A stretch of DNA of 64,000 nucleotides. Source: Pseudomonas huaxiensis (GTDB lineage Bacteria; Pseudomonadota; Gammaproteobacteria; Pseudomonadales; Pseudomonadaceae). The notes beneath the pieces were generated by a model that was given only the letters and a program-made list of their open reading frames with translations, had not been told where the DNA came from and did not search any database. Within the stretch, counting starts at the first letter, position 1; each line of letters opens with the position of its first letter. The position numbers and the translations under genes were made by a program. Of this stretch, positions 27,023 through 36,020 are shown piece after piece. The stretch is taken from positions 124,001 through 188,000 of the forward strand of contig NZ_QKVL01000005.1 in assembly GCF_003231275.1 (NCBI RefSeq), in the 5' to 3' direction.

Positions 27023-28225
27023 TCAGGCAATCGGAATCAACGGATCCGCCGCCGCCAATGCCACCGCCCGCTCCGCTACCGGCGGGTAGATCCACACGGT
27101 GTTGATCTGGGTCTTGAGCTGCTTGCCCTCCTCTTTCACCAGTTTCACCTCGCGCCCCCAGCCTTCGGTGAACACCGCGCCCCAGGCGCCGAGGTCCAGG
27201 CAAGTCACGTACTTGGGCTGGCTGTAGATGACCGGCGCTACACCCAGCAGGTCCGCCGCGACGTTGTTGCCGGCATGGCGGCCCAGCGGAATAGCGTGCT
27301 GGCAGGTCATCAACGCATGGTTACCGAGGTCGTCGCTGGCTGCGTAGGCAGTATCGCCGGCGGCATAGATATCGGCCTGCCCTACCACCTTCAAAGCGCC
27401 ATCCACATGCAGCCGGCCCTGGCGATCACGCTCGCCGGGAATCTGCGCGGTCAGGTCGCTGGCCCGGACGCCGGTGGTCCAGATCACGGTGCTGGCCTCG
27501 ATGCGCTGGCCGTCCGACAAGGTCACGCCCTCGGCATCCACCGCTTCCACCGACGACTTCAAGCGCCACTGCACACCCAACTCGGCACTGGCCTCGGCGA
27601 TCGAGCCGGCAATTTCGTTGCCCATGGACGCGCCAATGGCCTCGCCACGGTCAACGATGATCACGTTCACCTCGGCGTCTTCGCCCAGCACCGCACGCAG
27701 GCGGGCCGGCATTTCGGTCGCGGTCTCGATGCCGGTGAAGCCGCCACCGGCGACCACCACGGTATTGCGCGCCGCCGAAGCCGGGCGCTGCGCCAGTGAC
27801 TTCAGGTGCGTTTCCAGGCGCAGCGCTTCTTCGAGCTGATCAACATCGAACGCATGCTCGGCCACACCCGCCAGGTCCGGCCGGGCCAGGACGCTACCGG
27901 TGGCCAATACCAGCTTGTCGTAGTGGCTGACCGCGGTATTGCCCTGGGCATCCCGGTACTCGACGCGCTTGCCAGCCACATCGATGCGCTGTGCGGCGCC
28001 CTCGATGAAACGCACACCCACCGCGTCGAACAACGCGCCCAGCGGCGCCACGGTGCGGGCGACATCCGCTTCGTAGAAACGCGGGCGGATGCGCAGTTCG
28101 GCCTGGGGTGCGAGGACACTTACGGCAACGTCCGTGCGGCCATGGATGTCCAGCAGGCGCGTGGCGCTCAGGGCACTCCACAGTCCACCAAAACCGGCAC
28201 CGAGAATCAGGATGTGCTGTTGCAT
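27023..28225 (-). CDS. Type II NADH dehydrogenase-like flavoprotein
   Basis: This 400-residue pyridine nucleotide-disulfide oxidoreductase resembles NDH-2 enzymes, which pass electrons from NADH to quinone without pumping protons. It shows the N-terminal FAD motif ILGAGFGGLWSA, the second dinucleotide motif VVVAGGGFTGIETA (about residue 157), TVIWTTGVRAS and the late IYAAGDTAYA. The family also contains ferredoxin and other reductases, so the acceptor is not certain. The start lies beside an inverted repeat (28261-28285), and a divergent Rrf2 regulator is the likely controller. Confidence 0.85.
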   Translation of the reverse strand: MQQHILILGAGFGGLWSALSATRLLDIHGRTDVAVSVLAPQAELRIRPRFYEADVARTVAPLGALFDAVGVRFIEGAAQRIDVAGKRVEYRDAQGNTAVSHYDKLVLATGSVLARPDLAGVAEHAFDVDQLEEALRLETHLKSLAQRPASAARNTVVVAGGGFTGIETATEMPARLRAVLGEDAEVNVIIVDRGEAIGASMGNEIAGSIAEASAELGVQWRLKSSVEAVDAEGVTLSDGQRIEASTVIWTTGVRASDLTAQIPGERDRQGRLHVDGALKVVGQADIYAAGDTAYAASDDLGNHALMTCQHAIPLGRHAGNNVAADLLGVAPVIYSQPKYVTCLDLGAWGAVFTEGWGREVKLVKEEGKQLKTQINTVWIYPPVAERAVALAAADPLIPIA

Positions 28226-28260
28226 TGTTCTGCTCCGCTTGTAGAAGGGTTCGAATTCAC

Positions 28261-28285
28261 AACTACGACTTTATTGGTCGTAGTT
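28261..28285. promoter_or_regulatory. Inverted-repeat operator between ndh-like gene and rrf2
   Basis: AACTACGAC and GTCGTAGTT form a perfect 9-bp inverted repeat with a 7-bp AT-rich spacer, 36 bp upstream of the ndh-like start. Size and position suit a dimeric Rrf2-type repressor encoded next door. Assignment is by inference. Confidence 0.6.
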
Positions 28286-28471
28286 AATAAAAACAAGCCG
28301 CCACTCGTCGCCAGCCGCCGGGTTGCGCCGTGGAAACCGCCTTAAAGCCACAGAATCAGCGGCTATAGGCGCTCTGAAAAATTTTCGGGCAGACGGAAGG
28401 TGACCGCCGGCTTTGCTCGGCAGCCACAGAGACTGGTAACATTTGCGACCAGTTCAGTCGGAGATAACGTG

Positions 28472-29011
28472 ATGTCGCTTTACAGCGCGGGTGTCGAATA
28501 CGGCATTCACTGCCTGATATTCCTGGTGGGTGACGGCGGCGAGAGCCGCGAGGCCAGCGTGCGTGATCTCGCCGAACTGCAAGGCGTGCCGCTGGACTAC
28601 CTGGCGAAGATTTTCACCAAGCTGGCCAAGGGCAAGCTGGTGGCGGCCACCGAAGGCGTCCGCGGCGGCTTCCGCCTGGCCCGCCCCGCCGACGAAATCA
28701 CCTTGCTGGACATCGTCAACGCGATCGACGGGCGCAAGCTGATCTTCGATTGCCGCGAGATTCGTGGTCGCTGCGCGCTGTTCGACGGCGAGCCGCCTGA
28801 GTGGGCGACCGAAGGGCCCTGCGCGGTTCACGCGGCGATGATCACCGCGCAGAAACGCATGGAAGAAGCGCTGGCCCAGCAGACCGTGCTCGACCTCGCG
28901 CGCAAGGTCGGACGCAAGGCCCCCGCCGGCTTCGGGGCGAAAGTCGGCGACTGGATGAGTGAGCGGCGCGAGAAGAAAAATGCGGGCGACATCCCGCTGA
29001 CCGAAGTCTGA
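28472..29011 (+). CDS. Rrf2-family transcriptional regulator
   Basis: Rrf2 proteins are winged-helix regulators, some sensing redox or NO through Fe-S clusters. The 179-residue product starts at ATG 28472 (MSLYSAGVEYGIHCLIFLVG) with GGAG 8 nt upstream. The helix-turn-helix is at about 25-60 (SVRDLAELQGVPLDYLAKIF) and the wing at 65-80 (GVRGGFRLARP). Three Cys (FDCREIRGRCALFDG and EGPCAVH, about residues 95-122) are placed like the cluster ligands of IscR/NsrR, so Fe-S or thiol sensing is possible. It is divergent from the ndh-like gene and probably controls it. Confidence 0.88.
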   Translation: MSLYSAGVEYGIHCLIFLVGDGGESREASVRDLAELQGVPLDYLAKIFTKLAKGKLVAATEGVRGGFRLARPADEITLLDIVNAIDGRKLIFDCREIRGRCALFDGEPPEWATEGPCAVHAAMITAQKRMEEALAQQTVLDLARKVGRKAPAGFGAKVGDWMSERREKKNAGDIPLTEV

Positions 29012-29040
29012 TCAGAGACTCCGGTCACGCAGGTACTGAA

Positions 29041-31147
29041 TCAGAAGCGGTATTCCACGCCCGCCCCCGCGTACCACGAGCGGCCCGGCGCCGCCTCGTA
29101 GTACCGGCCATTGCCGTCACCGACAATCACCGAGCCGACATACTGCCGGTCCAGCAGGTTATCCAGCCGCACCATTTCATAGACCGTGAAGCGGTCCAGT
29201 TGCTGCTCCATCCGCGCCCGCCAGTTGAACACGGTGTACGCCGGCGCAGCCTTCTGGTCATTGCTGTCTTCGACATACACCTGGCTGCGGTACTGGCCTT
29301 CCAGCGCAGTGCTCAACCCCGCCACCGGCTTCCACACCAGTTCACCGAACAGGCTGTCCTTCGGCACGCCCGGCAGGCGGTTGCCTTTCTCGATCTGGCT
29401 GGTGCCGCCAATGACGTCGTCGCGGTAGGTGGCATCGAGGTGGGTGTAGGCCAGGTTCAGTTCCCAATCCGCCGCCAACTGCTGTTGCAAGCCGACTTCC
29501 AGGCCGCGACGCAGGGTCTTGCCGGCGTTGGTGTAGCTGGTCCGTCCGGAATTGGAACCCGCGACCACGAGTTCATCGTCGGTGTGGATCTCGAAGACCG
29601 CCACATTCAAGCGGCTCCGCTCGGTGAGCCGGGCCTTGAGACCGATCTCGTACTGGGTGCTGGTGGCCGGTGGCCGGTTGCAGGCCGAAGTTGAAGGTCT
29701 CGGAAACGCCAGGCGCATAGGCCATTTCCGCCTGGGTCGGCGTTTCGAAGGCTTTGCCGGCGCTGACATAGCCGTGCAGGTCCGGGGTGAAGGCGTACAT
29801 CACCGACAGGCTCGGGGTGGTGCGCTGGTATTTCTTCGAGCCGCTGGAATCGCCATTGGACAGGTAGTGGTCATCCACCTCCATCTCCATGCTGCTGCGG
29901 CGCAGGCCGGCATCCAGGGTCCAGCGGTCCAGCTCCCAATGGGCCTGGACATAGGGATCTAGGCTCGTAGCGGTATCGACTTCGTCGCGACGCAGTTCGC
30001 CCTTCACGCCGAGCTGGGTGCCGCTGTAGTTCTGGTAGCCACGGCGGTCATCACGGCTCTGGTCGTAGTCTGCGCCGAAGGTCAGGGTCAGCGCACCCGG
30101 AACGGCCGTGATCGGCTGGATCCAGCGCAATGTGCCGCCATGGAACTCGCGGTCGAAGTCGACCACGCCGCCGCCCCGCTCGTTGGCCGGGGTGCCCTTG
30201 GGAATCGACAGGTACTGGATCACGCTGCGCTTGCCGGCGTAGGCGTTGAACTGCAGGGTCGCGTCGCCGAAATCGCGTTCGTAGTTCAAGCCCACCTGCT
30301 GGTGGTGGATGCTCTTGCGGGTGTTGTATTGCTCGGCCTGCGGGATCACCGAACGCGGATCCTGCTTGTAGCCGCTCCAGGTCTGACCCAGCGGATCCTG
30401 GGTGCCGTTCTGCTCCAGGGTGTTGAAGATCAGCGCCAGACGACTGTCCTCGTCGGGGCGGATGTGGACCTTGGCGAACGTCTGGTCACGCCGCGCCGCG
30501 CTGTGGTCGCGGTAACCATCGGTGTCCATGCGCGACGCATCCAGCACGAAGCCGGCCTGGTCGTTGCCGCCCTGGCTGTAGAGGCGGTTCTTGAGAAAAC
30601 CGTCGCTGCCTAGCAAGGTGCTCGCGCCGATCGTCGCCGGGCCACTGCCATCCTTGCTGAACATCTGGATCACCCCGCCGGCATTGCTGCCGTAGAGGGC
30701 GGACGCGGGGCCGCGCAGGACTTCGACGCGGTCCGCCACATCCAGATTGAGCGAGGCCGCCTGCCCCTGCCCGTCCGGCGTGCTGGCGGGAATGCCGTCG
30801 CTTAGCACCTTGATACCGCGAATGCCGAACGCGGCGCGGGCGCCGTAACCGCGGGTCGACACTTGCAGGTCCTGGGCATAGTTCTGGCGGTTCTGCACCA
30901 CCACGCCGGGCACGCGGGAAAGGGCTTCGGAAAGATTGACGCCGGCCTGCCCCTCGGCGAATTGGTCACGGGTGACGATGTCGAGCGAGGCCGGCACATC
31001 GAAGGTGGAGGCCGGGACGTAGGTGCCGGTCACAGCCAGCGGGTCGAGGGTGACGGTCTGTTCCTGGGCGAGCGCCGGAACGCTGGCGGCCAGGCAGACA
31101 AAATAAAGGGAAGCGCGGACGCTGCGGTCCTGAGGTTGGATCGACAT
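29041..31147 (-). pseudogene. pqqU: TonB-dependent receptor, frameshifted; probable PQQ receptor (PqqU/YncD type)
   Basis: The N-terminal part (31147 down to about 29680) has a signal peptide (ASVPALAQ), plug domain (RVPGVVVQNR, RGYGARAAFGIRG, VLRGPASALYGSNAGG) and part of the barrel. The rest of the barrel (YEIGLKARL to the C-terminal VEYRF, stop at 29041) is in another frame. The break is a tandem 7-bp duplication at 29664-29670 and 29671-29677 (TGGCCGG twice); removing one copy gives an intact 699-residue protein reading LQPATSTQYEIG. The neighbour gcd needs PQQ, and in P. aeruginosa the receptor next to gcd is of the PQQ-uptake type, so PQQ scavenging is inferred. A sequencing error or a phase-variable site is also possible. 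Confidence 0.8.
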
Positions 31148-31175
31148 GGAAAAAAATCTGCGAAAACGACATCGG

Positions 31176-31241
31176 AAAAGCCCGCCGGGGCGGACGGGCT
31201 TCAGAGAACGGCCGTGACTCGAAAACACTGAGCCACGGCCG
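31176..31241 (-). terminator. Two hairpins between gcd and the TonB receptor
   Basis: After the gcd stop the minus strand carries a 12-bp stem with one mismatch (31210-31241, arms CGGCCGTGACTC and GAGCCACGGCCG), then a shorter GC stem (AAGCCCG / CGGGCTT, 31176-31202) ending in TTTT. The second looks like a Rho-independent terminator 28 bp before the receptor ATG. How the receptor is then transcribed is unclear. Confidence 0.6.
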
Positions 31242-31251
31242 GATTGGCATT

Positions 31252-33660
31252 CTACTTCGTCGCGCCGGGCAGCGCGTAGGCGATCACGTAGTCACCACGG
31301 TTGTCGTTGGTGCCGGTGCGGGTTGCGCCACCGACAGTGACGACGATGTACTGCTTGCCATCGCGGCCGACGTAGGACATCGGCGCACCTTGCCCGCCGA
31401 CCGGCAGGCGGCCGCGCCAGACTTCTTCACCAGTCTCGTTGTCCAGCGCGCGGATGTAGTAATCCAGGGTGCCGTGGAAGAAGGTCAGGCCACCCTTGGT
31501 CACCAGCGGACCGCCCATGGTCGGCATGCCCAGCGGGATATGCACACCCGGGACGATGCCTTTCACCGGTGCATCTTCGATGCTGCCCATCGGTACCTGC
31601 CATTTGGTCTTGCCATTGTTCAGGTCGATGGCGGTCATGGTGCCGAACGGCGGCTTGAAGCACGGAACGCCCAATGGCGAGACGAACATCGAACGCTCGA
31701 CGCCCCACGGCGTACCCAGTTGCTCGGAGTACTCACCCTCGGTGCTTGGCTTCAGGCCGGTGCGCCTGGCGTCTTCACGCTTGATGAAACGGCCCCATTG
31801 CGCCATGCGGATATCGTTGACGATCAGGGTGCCGGTGGAGGCGTCGAGTGCACCGCCGCCCCAGTTGAAGCCGCCGTAGTAACCCGGATAGATCAGGGTC
31901 GCCTGGCCTTCCACCAGCGGGGTGAACTCGCCTTCCCAGCGCATGGCCTTGAAGTCGATGCGGCACATCAACTGGTCGAAGACGGTGCCACCCCACATGT
32001 CCGATTCCTTGAAGCGCTCGGTACCGACGGAGAGCTGCGAGTACGGCTGGGTTGGCGAAATGCGCATGCCCGGGACACCGTCGGTGGCAACCTGGCGCTG
32101 CTCCACCGGGAACACCGGCGTGCCGTCACGACGATCGAGCACGAAGATCTGGCCGCGCTTGGTCAGGGCAATCACCACGGGGATCTTGCCGCCTTGCTTG
32201 TTGGGCAGGTCGTAGAGGATCGGCTGAGCCGACACGTCGTAGTCGAACATGTCGTTGTTGGCGGTGCGGAAGTGCCACTTGTCCACGCCAGTGTTGACGT
32301 CGATGGCCACGATGGAATCGTTGTACTCATCGGAGCCAGGGTTGCGATCGCCGTTCCAGAAGTCCGGGGTCTGGTTGCCGGTCGGGATGTAGGCCAGACC
32401 CAGCACCGGATCGTAGGACGCAGTGCCCCAGAAGTTCGGCGAGTCGCTCGGGTAGTTCTCGCCTTCCGGCAGCGGCACGCCGCGCTTCGGATTCAATGCG
32501 TCCCAGGCCCACAGCAGCTCGCCGGTACGCACGTCGAAACCACGGGTCACGCCCGATGGCTCGCCGGTCTTGAGGTTGTCGTTGATCTTGCCGCCGACGA
32601 TGACCACATTGCCGGCCACCAGTGGCGCCGATGTCAGGTAGTAGGAACCGTCGGTGTTAGGGCCGATGCCCTTGAGCAGATCAACTTCACCGTGCACACC
32701 GAAGCTTTCGCACGGCTTGCCGGTTTGCGCATCGAGGGCGATCAGGCGCGCATCGACGGTGGTGGTGATGATGCGACGACGGCACTCGGCAGGCTCGGCC
32801 GCGGCGGTGGCGACGGTCGGTTCGGCAGGCGTCGAAGCGTTCTGCGGCGCCTTGTCGGCATCGTAGTAGCCCACGCCACGGCAGCGCTTCCACGCCTTGT
32901 TGGACGGTGTGTCCTTGACCTGCGGATCGTATTTCCACTTCTCGGCACCGCTGATCGGGTCGAGGGCAAATACCTTGTTCAGCGGCGTGCACAGGTAGAC
33001 GGTGTCGTCGACCTTGAGCGGCGTGCCCTGATATTCAGCGCCGTTGATAGCCATGTCGCCGGTACGGAAGGTCCAGGCCACCTGCAGGTCTTTGACGTTG
33101 CCCTTGTTGATCTGGTCGAACTGCGCGAAGCGCTCGCCATGGGTGCCACGGCCGTAGGCGGTCCAGTCCTGGCCATCGGCCTCACCGGCGTCCGCCGCCA
33201 CCACGGGCGAGGTGCTGCCCTTTTCGGCCACCACGGTCGGGTGCGGCTTGAACATGCCAACGCCGAAACCGACCAGGCTGGCGATCAGCGCCAGGCTGAT
33301 GCCGGCGCGAGTACCGCTGCCCAGGAACGCGCGGTTGCCGTCCAGCAGCGGCACCAGCAAGGTGAGCACCAAGGCAATGACGATGAACGTCACCAGGCGG
33401 GGTACCAGTTGCCAGAAGTCGAGCCCGACCTCGGCGAACGCCCAGACGGCGGTGATCAGCAACAGCGCCAGCGCGATCCAGGTCGCCGCGAGCTTGCGTC
33501 GTACCAGGCAAACACCGGTGGCGGCCATCAGCACGCCGGCCAGCAGGTAATACCCACTGCCTCCCAGGGAGATCAGTTTGCCGCCGCCCAGGGCCAGGCC
33601 GGCCCCGAGCACGGTCAAGATCGCGCCGATGGCTATCGGGACGATGCCTTTCAATTTCAT
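31252..33660 (-). CDS. gcd: Membrane-bound PQQ-dependent glucose dehydrogenase
   Basis: Gcd oxidises glucose to gluconolactone on the periplasmic side and feeds electrons to ubiquinone. The 802-residue protein has five N-terminal membrane helices (about residues 5-140) and a PQQ beta-propeller domain (about 170-800) with family segments WTAYGRGTHGERFAQF, GRGVGYYDADKA, DAQTGKPCESFG and LIYPGYYGGFNWGGG. I chose ATG 33660 because AGGA lies 6 nt upstream; the ATG at 33666 abuts the AGGA. Two LacI-type operators lie upstream. It is followed by the broken TonB receptor. Confidence 0.95.
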   Translation of the reverse strand: MKLKGIVPIAIGAILTVLGAGLALGGGKLISLGGSGYYLLAGVLMAATGVCLVRRKLAATWIALALLLITAVWAFAEVGLDFWQLVPRLVTFIVIALVLTLLVPLLDGNRAFLGSGTRAGISLALIASLVGFGVGMFKPHPTVVAEKGSTSPVVAADAGEADGQDWTAYGRGTHGERFAQFDQINKGNVKDLQVAWTFRTGDMAINGAEYQGTPLKVDDTVYLCTPLNKVFALDPISGAEKWKYDPQVKDTPSNKAWKRCRGVGYYDADKAPQNASTPAEPTVATAAAEPAECRRRIITTTVDARLIALDAQTGKPCESFGVHGEVDLLKGIGPNTDGSYYLTSAPLVAGNVVIVGGKINDNLKTGEPSGVTRGFDVRTGELLWAWDALNPKRGVPLPEGENYPSDSPNFWGTASYDPVLGLAYIPTGNQTPDFWNGDRNPGSDEYNDSIVAIDVNTGVDKWHFRTANNDMFDYDVSAQPILYDLPNKQGGKIPVVIALTKRGQIFVLDRRDGTPVFPVEQRQVATDGVPGMRISPTQPYSQLSVGTERFKESDMWGGTVFDQLMCRIDFKAMRWEGEFTPLVEGQATLIYPGYYGGFNWGGGALDASTGTLIVNDIRMAQWGRFIKREDARRTGLKPSTEGEYSEQLGTPWGVERSMFVSPLGVPCFKPPFGTMTAIDLNNGKTKWQVPMGSIEDAPVKGIVPGVHIPLGMPTMGGPLVTKGGLTFFHGTLDYYIRALDNETGEEVWRGRLPVGGQGAPMSYVGRDGKQYIVVTVGGATRTGTNDNRGDYVIAYALPGATK

Positions 33661-33792
33661 ATTCATTCCTACGTTCTTGCGGCCTCAGCCATTCATTCAG
33701 ATCGATGCCCAGCCGCTACAGCGAACGGGCATCCCCAGGAAGCCTCTGCCGTACAAGCAGCCGACCGGTCCTTGGCCTAAGCGCCGCAATCC

Positions 33793-33808
33793 ATGAGAGC
33801 GCTCTCAT
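33793..33808. promoter_or_regulatory. LacI-type operator 1 upstream of gcd
   Basis: ATGAGAGCGCTCTCAT is a perfect 16-bp palindrome with the central CG typical of LacI-family sites. It is about 133 bp upstream of the gcd start. Confidence 0.78.
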
Positions 33809-33822
33809 TTTGTGTGGGATTA

Positions 33823-33852
33823 CGACACGCAACGCCTGTTGCAGACGTGTCG
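33823..33852. promoter_or_regulatory. Inverted repeat between the two LacI-type operators
   Basis: Outer arms CGACACG (33823-33829) and CGTGTCG (33846-33852) enclose a nested GCAAC / GTTGC repeat. It sits midway between the operators and could be another protein site or a hairpin. No matching regulator is evident. Confidence 0.35.
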
Positions 33853-33858
33853 AAACAA

Positions 33859-33874
33859 ATGAGAGCGCTCTCAT
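33859..33874. promoter_or_regulatory. LacI-type operator 2 upstream of gcd
   Basis: An identical 16-bp palindrome (ATGAGAGCGCTCTCAT), 66 bp centre-to-centre from operator 1. The paired arrangement would allow looping by a LacI-family tetramer or cooperative binding. It lies 108 bp downstream of the end of the lacI-type gene. Confidence 0.78.
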
Positions 33875-33981
33875 AATCGAGGCAAAAAATGGCGACCGGT
33901 CCTGGTCGCCATGCAAACGGGCGGAATGTTATGGATTGTTACATTCTGAGTCAATCTGACGCAGGGAGAAAATGAGAATAA

Positions 33982-34992
33982 TTATTGACTGAGTGCTGGC
34001 GCGGCTGTGGAGGTCCGCACGATCAGCTCGGCCGACATGTCTACCCTGCGCTTGCGCGCGGCAGTGCCGGCCAGGATGGTGCGCAGCGATTCCACCGCGG
34101 CCTTGGCCTGCGCCTCGGTGTCCTGCTTGAGCGTGGTCAGGGAAAACAGGGCATTGGCCGCATCGGGAATATCGTCGAAACCCACCACCGACACATCATT
34201 CGGCACCGACAGCCCCATGCCCTTGAGCCGGTCCAGCACGCCCAGCGCGATGAAGTCGTTGGACGCGAAAATCGCCGTGGGCGGAGTCTGACTGGCGAAC
34301 AGCGCATCCACCCCTGCCCTGCCGAAAGCGGCATTGTGCTTGCCGCGAATCAACACCGGCTCAAGACCGGCTTCGCGCATGAAGCGGCTGTAGGCGTTGG
34401 CCCGCTCTTTCGAAGACGGCTCGCGGCCACCGGCCAGGTGCGCGATACGCCGATGGCCCAGGCCATACAGGTGTTCCATGGCAAGGCGGACGCCGCTGTC
34501 ATCATCCACGGCAATCGAAATGACCTCGGGATGCGCCACCCGCTTGCTGCCGATGAACACGCACGGCAGCTTGTCGGCGATTTCGCCGATCACCTTGGGA
34601 TGGTGGGCCGAGCCCAGCAGGATAATGCCCGCCGCTCGCAGGCTGAGCAGCCGCTCGACTTCCTGCAAGGCGGCACCGTCGTCCACCGAGCGCAGCGAGG
34701 TGATCGCGTCGAAACCGGCGGCCAGCAAATGCCGGTCCACTGCCTGGGCCAACTGGATGTGAAAGGGATTGTTCGGGTCGCCGATGATCAGGCCGACAAT
34801 CGACGAACGCGACTCCGCCAGGCTGCGCGCCGCGAGGTTGGGCCGGTAGTTCAGGTGGGCGGCGATGGCATCGATGCGTTCGCGGGTTTCCGGACGCACC
34901 CCGGGATCGCCTCGCAGGGCACGGGAGACCTGGGCGCGGGACATCCCCGCGGCCTTGGCAACGTCATCCAGGGTAGTGAAGGGTTTGGCCAT
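33982..34992 (-). CDS. LacI-family transcriptional regulator, probable gcd regulator
   Basis: The 336-residue product has a classical LacI helix-turn-helix and hinge (TTLDDVAKAAGMSRAQVSRA at residues 6-25; RSLAESRSS hinge near 60) and a periplasmic-binding-type sugar domain (SIVGLIIGDPNNPFH to FDDIPDAANALFSLTT). It lies upstream of gcd on the same strand, and two identical LacI-type palindromes sit between them, so it likely controls gcd and perhaps itself. The effector, perhaps a glucose or gluconate derivative, is unknown. Confidence 0.9.
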   Translation of the reverse strand: MAKPFTTLDDVAKAAGMSRAQVSRALRGDPGVRPETRERIDAIAAHLNYRPNLAARSLAESRSSIVGLIIGDPNNPFHIQLAQAVDRHLLAAGFDAITSLRSVDDGAALQEVERLLSLRAAGIILLGSAHHPKVIGEIADKLPCVFIGSKRVAHPEVISIAVDDDSGVRLAMEHLYGLGHRRIAHLAGGREPSSKERANAYSRFMREAGLEPVLIRGKHNAAFGRAGVDALFASQTPPTAIFASNDFIALGVLDRLKGMGLSVPNDVSVVGFDDIPDAANALFSLTTLKQDTEAQAKAAVESLRTILAGTAARKRRVDMSAELIVRTSTAAPALSQ

Positions 34993-35145
34993 TTTTCTCG
35001 ACGACTCCAGCGCAAAGCCCCTGGCACCGCGGGGCGGCGGGAGGATAGCACAGCAGGCCGCGGCGTCCGCCGTCAGCGCCTGAGCATCCGGTCAAGTTCG
35101 GCAAGCCTGTACTCCTGCAGATCAGCCCGGATAAGGTATTCGCCC

Positions 35146-35931
35146 ATGACCGATACCGACACGAAACACATCCCCGTTTTCAAAGAGACGGCCGAGATTC
35201 TCAGCGTTACCGCCCGGGTCTACGCGGATGGACAACGGCTGCCCGAGCACTGGCACGAAGGCGCCCAGCTCATCTACGCCAGCGAAGGTGTCATGGAGCT
35301 GACGTGCGCTCGCGGGTTCTGGGTGATCTCACCGAATCAGGCCCTGTGGATGCCCACTGGCCTGCCCCACAGCCTCAAGGCACGGGGAACGGTGCGCTTG
35401 CGCACGGTCTACCTGAAGACCGAAGCGCTAGGCGTACAACTGCCGGAAACACCGCAAAGCCTGATGGTCAGCCCGCTGCTGCGTGAGCTGGTGCTGCGTG
35501 CCGAAAGCGTGACATCGGCGTCGCCACCGGACAGCCGGGAGGCGCACCTGATGCACCTGCTGGTGGATGAAATCCGTCTGGCCCATGAAGTGCCGCTACG
35601 GCTGCCCATGCCGAAAGACGCGAGGCTGCAGAAGGTATGCCTCGCGCTTCTGCAAGCCCCCGGTGATGCTCGAAACCTGGAGGACTGGGGGCATTGGGTC
35701 GGCGCATCGAGCAGAACCCTTGCCCGCCTGTTTCAGGCGGAACTGCGTTCGTCCTTCATGCTGTGGCGACAGCACGCGAGGATATTTGCGGCGATCCCGA
35801 TGCTGGACCAAGGGCTTTCCATCTCGCGGATTGCGGCCGATCTGGGCTACGAGTCCGCCGGCTCATTTTCCACTGCATTCCGCCGACTGATGGGCGTCGC
35901 ACCGCGTGAGTACCGCCGGCGATCTGGCTGA
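35146..35931 (+). CDS. AraC-family transcriptional regulator (cupin N-domain)
   Basis: A 261-residue regulator. The N-terminal cupin (residues 15-110) shows EHWHEGAQLIYASEGVMEL and PTGLPHSLKA; the C-terminal AraC DNA-binding region (about 165-258) has WVGASSRTLARLFQAEL and the second helix-turn-helix with RIAADLGYESAGSFSTAFRR. The ATG at 35146 was chosen for the domain start and AAGG upstream; the much longer open frame is antisense to the LacI gene. It is divergent from the LacI gene and 89 bp upstream of a hydrolase gene it may control. Confidence 0.88.
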   Translation: MTDTDTKHIPVFKETAEILSVTARVYADGQRLPEHWHEGAQLIYASEGVMELTCARGFWVISPNQALWMPTGLPHSLKARGTVRLRTVYLKTEALGVQLPETPQSLMVSPLLRELVLRAESVTSASPPDSREAHLMHLLVDEIRLAHEVPLRLPMPKDARLQKVCLALLQAPGDARNLEDWGHWVGASSRTLARLFQAELRSSFMLWRQHARIFAAIPMLDQGLSISRIAADLGYESAGSFSTAFRRLMGVAPREYRRRSG

Positions 35932-36020
35932 TGCGCCAAGCAATCTGTCTGTCTGGCGAATATGTACTGCGCCTTTGCTGATTAGGATTTCCCTGGCTCG
36001 ATGACCTTCAGGAGGTAGCC

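Noticed and set aside
29041..29769. C-terminal TonB-receptor frame taken as a separate gene
   Set aside because: Its first 40 or so residues are out of frame with the receptor; the rest is the barrel end of the upstream frame, separated only by the 7-bp duplication.
31390..33780. 796-residue plus-strand open frame across gcd
   Set aside because: It is antisense to the complete glucose dehydrogenase and low in complexity; a shadow frame.
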